Below, piece after piece: positions 7,468 through 11,287 of a DNA stretch of 11,287 bases. The DNA comes from Zetaproteobacteria bacterium (GTDB taxonomy: Bacteria > Pseudomonadota > Zetaproteobacteria > Mariprofundales > Mariprofundaceae), in contig JAJRTX010000230.1 of the NCBI GenBank assembly GCA_021545665.1, forward strand, positions 1-11,287, written 5' to 3'. Positions within the stretch are counted from its first letter, which is position 1, and each line of letters starts with the position of its first letter. The translations under genes and the position numbers were made by a program. The notes beneath the pieces are model-generated. The model saw only the letters and a program-made list of their open reading frames with translations, did not search any database and was not told where the DNA came from.

Positions 7468-8285
7468 GGTTCTTGCAGTACGCGCATGGAAAGATCAAGT
7501 GCCGGAGCAGAGTGGGTGATGGCTCCGATAGCAATACGGTCAACACCGGTTAATGCATAATCACGCACATTGTTCAGCGTGATATTTCCGGAGGCTTCGA
7601 GTAATATGGATTTGGGTATGATGGCTCGTGCTTTGCACACCGTGGCAATCGACATATTATCAAGCAGAATGATGTCCGGGCAGACCAGTAAAGCTTCCTG
7701 TACCTCATCCATTGTTTCACATTCAACCTCGATCCAGACATCATATCCGGAGTTAAAGCATGCATTAACAGCATCGCTGATTGAACCGCTGGCCTCAACA
7801 TGATTTTCCTTGATCAGCATGCCGCTTTGCAGATCCAGACGGTGATTGATGCCGCCGCCATGCACCACCGCCTGTTTTTCCATATGGCGCATGCCAGGTG
7901 TTGTTTTGCGTGTATCTGCAATTTGACAGTTTGAGCCCATAACAGCCTCAACAAATGCGTGAGTAGACGTAGCAATCCCGGAAAGATGCTGAAGGAAATT
8001 CAGTGCAGTGCGTTCGGCAGCGAGCAGTGCGCGCAGTGAACCCGAAAGTTCACAAATGCTATTACCGGAAGTGATATGATCGCCATCATCTTTTTGCCAG
8101 TCACATTGTATGCTAATATCCACAGCAGAAAAAACTGCCTGAGCGATACTGATGCCGGACAGAATACCATCAGTTTTGGCGGTAATCCGAGCCGTTCCTT
8201 GTGTATCGGCAGCAATGGTAGCCTGTCCGGTCAGGTCGTTAAAGACAGTGTCTTCATCCAAAGCCAGTTGAATCAGAGTATTCAT
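7464..8285 (-). CDS. nadC: Nicotinate-nucleotide pyrophosphorylase (quinolinate phosphoribosyltransferase)
   Basis: Converts quinolinate and PRPP into nicotinate mononucleotide, CO2 and diphosphate, the last de novo step shared by NAD synthesis routes. I chose the ATG at 8283-8285 (273 aa) because MNTLIQLALDEDTVFNDLT matches the family N-terminus. The frame runs up to a TTG at 8345, but those 20 extra residues are unlike the family. No clear ribosome binding site precedes either start. Motifs, numbered from that upstream TTG (subtract 20 for the chosen start): ERTALNFLQHLSGIAT (111-126), DTRKTTPGMR (144-153), GGGINHRLDL (163-172), LIKENH (177-182), the EVECET acidic cluster (206-211), LLDNM (227-231) and EASGNI (250-255). 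First gene of the minus-strand run; birA follows with an ATGA overlap. Intact. Confidence 0.97.
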   Translation of the reverse strand: MNTLIQLALDEDTVFNDLTGQATIAADTQGTARITAKTDGILSGISIAQAVFSAVDISIQCDWQKDDGDHITSGNSICELSGSLRALLAAERTALNFLQHLSGIATSTHAFVEAVMGSNCQIADTRKTTPGMRHMEKQAVVHGGGINHRLDLQSGMLIKENHVEASGSISDAVNACFNSGYDVWIEVECETMDEVQEALLVCPDIILLDNMSIATVCKARAIIPKSILLEASGNITLNNVRDYALTGVDRIAIGAITHSAPALDLSMRVLQEP

Positions 8286-8426
8286 GCGGCGTAGTTTAAC
8301 ATGAAAAAAGCCGGGCGTGTTAGGGGCTGGTAAATGGTTGCACAAATGGAATTGCTATGAAAGGGGATTTATGAATTCGTTAAAAAAAGCTTGTGTAACT
8401 TTGTACTCTGATTTTACAATCAGCTT
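8286..8426. promoter_or_regulatory. Divergent intergenic region between nadC and the sensor kinase
   Basis: This 141-base AT-rich stretch must hold the promoters for the minus-strand nadC run and for the plus-strand kinase. On the plus strand it contains a ribosome binding site (AAGGGGA, 8361-8367), a 19-codon leader ORF, and a possible -10 TACAAT. For nadC I see no convincing -35/-10 pair. No clear operator palindrome is visible. Confidence 0.7.
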
Positions 8427-8430
8427 ATGA
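8371..8430 (+). CDS. Possible 19-residue leader peptide overlapping the kinase start
   Basis: The ORF encodes MNSLKKACVTLYSDFTISL. It starts with ATG four to five bases after AAGGGGA, the best ribosome binding site in the intergenic region, and its TGA overlaps the kinase ATG (ATGA, 8427-8430). The kinase ATG has no ribosome binding site of its own. This arrangement is typical of translational coupling, where ribosomes finishing the leader start the kinase. The peptide resembles no family I know. It could be chance, because the same bases contain a possible -10 element for a leaderless kinase transcript. Confidence 0.4.
   Translation: MNSLKKACVTLYSDFTISL
8391..8420 (+). promoter_or_regulatory. 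Candidate sigma-70-like promoter for the kinase
   Basis: TTGTGT (8391-8396) and TACAAT (8415-8420) are separated by 18 bases. The -10 matches five of six consensus bases; the -35 matches three. Transcription would start at about 8427, the A of the kinase ATG, giving a leaderless mRNA. AT-rich DNA often yields such matches by chance, so this is a weak call. Confidence 0.25.
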
Positions 8431-11147
8431 ATAATAATTTGAAAAATCAGGGAAGTAGAGAAGTAAAATTTAGAAACAGTATTCGCTGGAAAATGGAAAT
8501 TACTATCGTTGGTCTGGTTGTAGCTCTGGTCGTGATGTTGACACTACTGCAGGTGACCAGTCAAAAAGCCAGTCTGAATAAGGCTCTGTCGACGCATAGC
8601 TCTTTTCTTAAAGAGCAAATGATAAAAAAAGCGGATAAGGCTTCTACGCATTTGTCCGGGCATATCCATGGAATGATAACTCCGTTCAGATTATCTGCAG
8701 TGCGTTCATTTATTCGTGAAGCAGTTAAAGATATAGATGACTTGCAGTATATTATATTGATGAAGGGTAAGACTCCGAGCGTGGCTTACGGGGCTGATTT
8801 TAGTGTCGAACTGAGAGAAAAAATTCTCTCCGGCGATATTTCTGCTTTTACATCCAGACAACGTGAGAGCATGAAACATGAATTTGAGGTAGGTGGCCAC
8901 GCATTTATGGAATCTGTGGTGCCGATTAAGCTTGGTGATGAACACTGGGGAGTATTGCGACTGGGATTTTCGCTGGATGAATTAAACCAGACACTGGCTG
9001 ATTCTCAGGTAATGATTGATGAGGAAATCAGAAACAGGGTGATGCAGGCCTCATTGACAGCTTTATTTTTCCTTATCGTCGGGACACTTGCCGTATTTTT
9101 TCTGACTTATAAGTGGATAAGGCCAATTCAGAAACTGGTTGTGTTTTCAAATGAACTGGCCTCGGGAAATTTTAATGCCACGGCGCATAGCAGTACGCGC
9201 ACCGGGGATGAGATAGGAGTTTTGGCGGCTTCGCTGGAGGAAATGGCGATTAGTTTACGCCATTCCTACGCACAACTGAAAGATTACAGCCATACACTGG
9301 AACATAAGGTTGAGATGCGAACCAGTGAGTTGGCACGGGCTCGTGATGTGGCTATCAGCGCCAGTAAAAGCAAATCGGAATTCCTTTCCAGTATGAGTCA
9401 TGAGATTCGAACGCCGATGAATGCGGTTATTGGCTTTTCTCACCTGATGCTGGATTCCGATCTAACCCGGCAACAGCGCAATTATTTGTTAAAAATTAAT
9501 ACTTCAGCCACATCGCTATTGGGTATTATTAACGATATTCTGGACTTTTCCAAGATTGAAGCAGGCAAACTGAAGATGGAAGTGGTGGAGCTTAATCTAC
9601 AGGAGATTATGAGTAATTTGTCCAGTATCAGTTCCGATCAAGCTGAGAAAAAAGGTCTGGATTTGCAGTTTGATATTCCAAAAGAGATTCCGGTGCTTTT
9701 GGGGGATCCATTGCGTTTGGGGCAAGTTCTGGTCAATCTGTTAAGCAATGCTATTAAATTTACTGAAGAGGGCAGTATTATAGTTGCTGCCAGGATATTG
9801 GAACGGGATAAGAAAGAGATTCGGCTGCATTTTTCTGTAACAGATAGCGGTATTGGAATTGCTGAAAGCCAGCAGGCTGATTTATTTCAATCTTTTTCAC
9901 AGGCAGATGCATCAACAACGCGAAAATATGGTGGAACGGGTCTTGGTCTGGCAATCAGTAAACAGCTGGTAGAAATGATGGGGGGTGAAATCTCTTTAGA
10001 GAGTGCTTTGGGTAGAGGGAGTTGTTTTAGTTTTGCAGTCAGTTTTGCGATTGCCAAAGGACAGACCGGGTTATTGCGGGATGAAGCAGGTGTACAACAG
10101 CAGGCTGAGTCACCGTCCCGTCTGCATGGAGTATATCTTCTGGTCGCCGATGATAATGAAATTAATCAGGAGGTTACCGAGGGACTTCTGGCAAGGGTGG
10201 GAGTCAGTGTTCGTATTGTAAAAAATGGTGAACAGGCACTGTCAGCTTTACGTGAAGAAACTTTTGATGCTGTATTGATGGATATGCAAATGCCGGTGAT
10301 GGATGGGCTGGATGCAACGAGGGAAATCCGTAAAGATGAACATTTTGGTGATATTATAATTATTGCTATGACTGCAAATGCCATGCAGGGAGATAAAGAC
10401 CAATGTCTTCAAGCAGGTATGAATGATTATATTGCCAAACCGATCAATCCTGATACATTATATTCAACCCTGTTGAAATGGGTGAAGCCTGTAACCCGGC
10501 CTAGATCGGCAGATGTTCTACTTACAGAAAAACCGGTACGACATGATGAAATGTTTGCCTTGCCGGAACTGAACGGGCTTGATGTAGACGGCACACTGCT
10601 TCGAATGGGTGGAGATTACAGCCTGTATCACAGAATACTCATTCGCTTTCATGAAAGTCAGGGTGATGTTATTACAAGGCTTCGTACATCACTGAACGAT
10701 AGTAACAAAGAGATGGCTTTATACATCGCGCATACTCTGAAGGGTGCAGCAGGCAATGTCGGTGCTGTACAGGTTAGAGATATGGCAGCAGAGCTTGAGC
10801 AAATGATGATTGGAGGCCGTGATATTGATACAGCATTTCTGAATCAATTAGAAGCGGCACTTGCGGTGGTTTTGAGTAGTCTTGACCAGTGCCTGCCGTG
10901 CAAAGAAGATATGAGGAAACAAAGCAATATTTCTGAACAACCTGAAGCAGAGCCACTGATTGAAAAAATGCGTGAAATGCTTGAAGACTCTGATGGTGAT
11001 GCAGTGGAATTGATGGATGATTTAAAAAATGCTCTACATGGTTCCAGTTTGTCGAAAGATGTGAGCAGGTTACAGACGATACTGGATGGTTATGATTATG
11101 AGGCAGCACTGGAAATGCTTAAGCGGTTGCAAAATAAAGTTGGTTAG
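8427..11147 (+). CDS. Membrane hybrid sensor histidine kinase (HAMP-HisKA-HATPase-REC-HPt), BarA-like
   Basis: A 906-residue phosphorelay kinase with the BarA domain order. Membrane segments lie at about 25-42 and 209-228, enclosing a periplasmic domain of about 165 residues that I cannot assign. HAMP covers about 229-283 (WIRPIQKL) and a coiled linker 284-315. HisKA has the H-box SHEIRTPMNAV with His325. HATPase has N-box Asn437/Asn441, DSGIGI (473-478) and GGTGLGLAI (502-510). The receiver has acidic pair Asp575/Asp576, phospho-acceptor Asp619 (LMDMQMP), Thr649 and Lys671. HPt has His769 (IAHTLKGAAGN). All phosphorelay residues are present, so the relay His325-Asp619-His769 to a separate response regulator is expected; no regulator gene is in the window. 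A tail (about 835-906, acidic then helical) follows HPt. The gene ends with tandem stops TAG TAA. The signal is unknown. There is no ribosome binding site before its ATG; see the leader ORF and promoter entries. Confidence 0.95.
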   Translation: MNNNLKNQGSREVKFRNSIRWKMEITIVGLVVALVVMLTLLQVTSQKASLNKALSTHSSFLKEQMIKKADKASTHLSGHIHGMITPFRLSAVRSFIREAVKDIDDLQYIILMKGKTPSVAYGADFSVELREKILSGDISAFTSRQRESMKHEFEVGGHAFMESVVPIKLGDEHWGVLRLGFSLDELNQTLADSQVMIDEEIRNRVMQASLTALFFLIVGTLAVFFLTYKWIRPIQKLVVFSNELASGNFNATAHSSTRTGDEIGVLAASLEEMAISLRHSYAQLKDYSHTLEHKVEMRTSELARARDVAISASKSKSEFLSSMSHEIRTPMNAVIGFSHLMLDSDLTRQQRNYLLKINTSATSLLGIINDILDFSKIEAGKLKMEVVELNLQEIMSNLSSISSDQAEKKGLDLQFDIPKEIPVLLGDPLRLGQVLVNLLSNAIKFTEEGSIIVAARILERDKKEIRLHFSVTDSGIGIAESQQADLFQSFSQADASTTRKYGGTGLGLAISKQLVEMMGGEISLESALGRGSCFSFAVSFAIAKGQTGLLRDEAGVQQQAESPSRLHGVYLLVADDNEINQEVTEGLLARVGVSVRIVKNGEQALSALREETFDAVLMDMQMPVMDGLDATREIRKDEHFGDIIIIAMTANAMQGDKDQCLQAGMNDYIAKPINPDTLYSTLLKWVKPVTRPRSADVLLTEKPVRHDEMFALPELNGLDVDGTLLRMGGDYSLYHRILIRFHESQGDVITRLRTSLNDSNKEMALYIAHTLKGAAGNVGAVQVRDMAAELEQMMIGGRDIDTAFLNQLEAALAVVLSSLDQCLPCKEDMRKQSNISEQPEAEPLIEKMREMLEDSDGDAVELMDDLKNALHGSSLSKDVSRLQTILDGYDYEAALEMLKRLQNKVG

Positions 11148-11151
11148 TAAT

Positions 11152-11166
11152 GGGATGGTCCGTCCC
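11152..11166 (+). repeat. Short hairpin just after the kinase stop
   Basis: GGGATG and CGTCCC can pair (six pairs including one G-U) around a three-base GTC loop. No T-run follows, so it is not a standard intrinsic terminator. Its right arm is shared with the longer inverted repeat that reaches the next gene's ribosome binding site. Confidence 0.4.
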
Positions 11167-11240
11167 GCTCCCCAACGGCATCGCAATGTGCCAAAATAAA
11201 AATGTCCAGTGAGGGCAATTTATTTAAAAGGAGCGAGACG
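11161..11240 (+). promoter_or_regulatory. Inverted repeat that could mask the next gene's ribosome binding site
   Basis: CGTCCCGCTCC (11161-11171) can pair with GGAGCGAGACG (11230-11240) at 10 of 11 positions, with one C-A mismatch. The right arm contains the GGAG of the ribosome binding site AAAAGGAG (11226-11233). In a transcript that includes both arms, this stem would block translation start at 11245. The arms are 58 bases apart. No ligand-binding fold known to me is apparent between them. Confidence 0.35.
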
Positions 11241-11244
11241 AACC

Positions 11245-11287
11245 ATGAACAATTATAGCGAGAGAGAAGAGATCAAGGTAGTAGGTA
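11245..11287 (+). CDS. N-terminal fragment of the next gene, possibly FtsZ-like; cut by window edge
   Basis: ATG at 11245 opens MNNYSEREEIKVVG and runs off the window. AAAAGGAG ends 11 bases upstream, so the start is well supported. A short polar N-terminus followed by IKVVG resembles the start of FtsZ (IKV(V/I)GVGGGG..), whose first strand leads into the GTP-binding glycine-rich loop. Only five informative residues are visible, so the FtsZ suggestion is tentative. It lies 97 bases after the kinase on the same strand and could be read from the kinase transcript. Confidence 0.5.
   Translation, partial: MNNYSEREEIKVVG

Noticed and set aside
8286..8345. 20-residue N-terminal extension of NadC from the TTG at 8345
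   Set aside because: The extension is unlike the family, has no ribosome binding site, and a family-matching ATG follows at 8285.
8706..8945. 79-codon open frame on the minus strand inside the kinase gene
   Set aside because: It lies wholly within the conserved kinase reading frame and its product resembles no family.
11152..11166. Intrinsic terminator after the kinase
   Set aside because: The hairpin has only six pairs and is followed by GCTCCCC, not a T-run.
1..11287. Transposons, prophage genes, CRISPR arrays, toxin-antitoxin pairs, tRNA or rRNA genes
   Set aside because: I found no repeated spacer pattern, terminal inverted repeats, transposase or integrase motifs, or cloverleaf-like sequences on either strand.

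Overview
This window looks like chromosomal DNA of moderate GC from a proteobacterium. The order radA-cvpA-purF is typical of alphaproteobacteria. PurF is the cleaved-propeptide, 4Fe-4S type (as in Bacillus, alphaproteobacteria and several other lineages) rather than the E. coli type that starts MCG. Together these argue against an ordinary beta- or gammaproteobacterium. An ExeA/GspA-like ATPase remnant and a BarA-like hybrid histidine kinase point to a Gram-negative cell. An alpha-, zeta- or Magnetococcus-like lineage is my inference; the sequence alone does not settle it.

Layout: everything from position 1 to about 8285 is on the minus strand. Read in the direction of transcription (right to left), nadC, birA and coaX form a cofactor cluster (NAD, biotin, CoA) whose genes overlap by ATGA. 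A weak hairpin with a T-run follows coaX. Next come radA (DNA recombination/repair), cvpA (membrane protein) and purF (first step of purine synthesis). Last are a small lipase-like alpha/beta hydrolase and an ExeA/GspA-like AAA ATPase that runs off the left edge. After a 141-base divergent region, the plus strand carries a 906-residue hybrid sensor kinase (two membrane segments, HAMP, HisKA, HATPase, receiver, HPt). The first 14 codons of another gene, with an FtsZ-like beginning, lie at the right edge.

Most of the content is housekeeping, and I see no mobile element, CRISPR array, tRNA, rRNA or new defence system. Two genes are broken. coaX has a single in-frame TAA at codon 161 with well-conserved sequence on both sides. 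The GspA-like ATPase has lost its start codon and carries two in-frame TGA codons, at least two frameshifts and a Walker B glutamate-to-glycine change, so it is a clear pseudogene.

Two regulatory features deserve attention. One is a 19-codon leader ORF with a good ribosome binding site whose stop overlaps the kinase start; an alternative reading is a leaderless promoter exactly at the kinase ATG. The other is a near-perfect 11-base inverted repeat that could hide the ribosome binding site of the gene at the right edge, with a competing upstream hairpin that uses the same bases.
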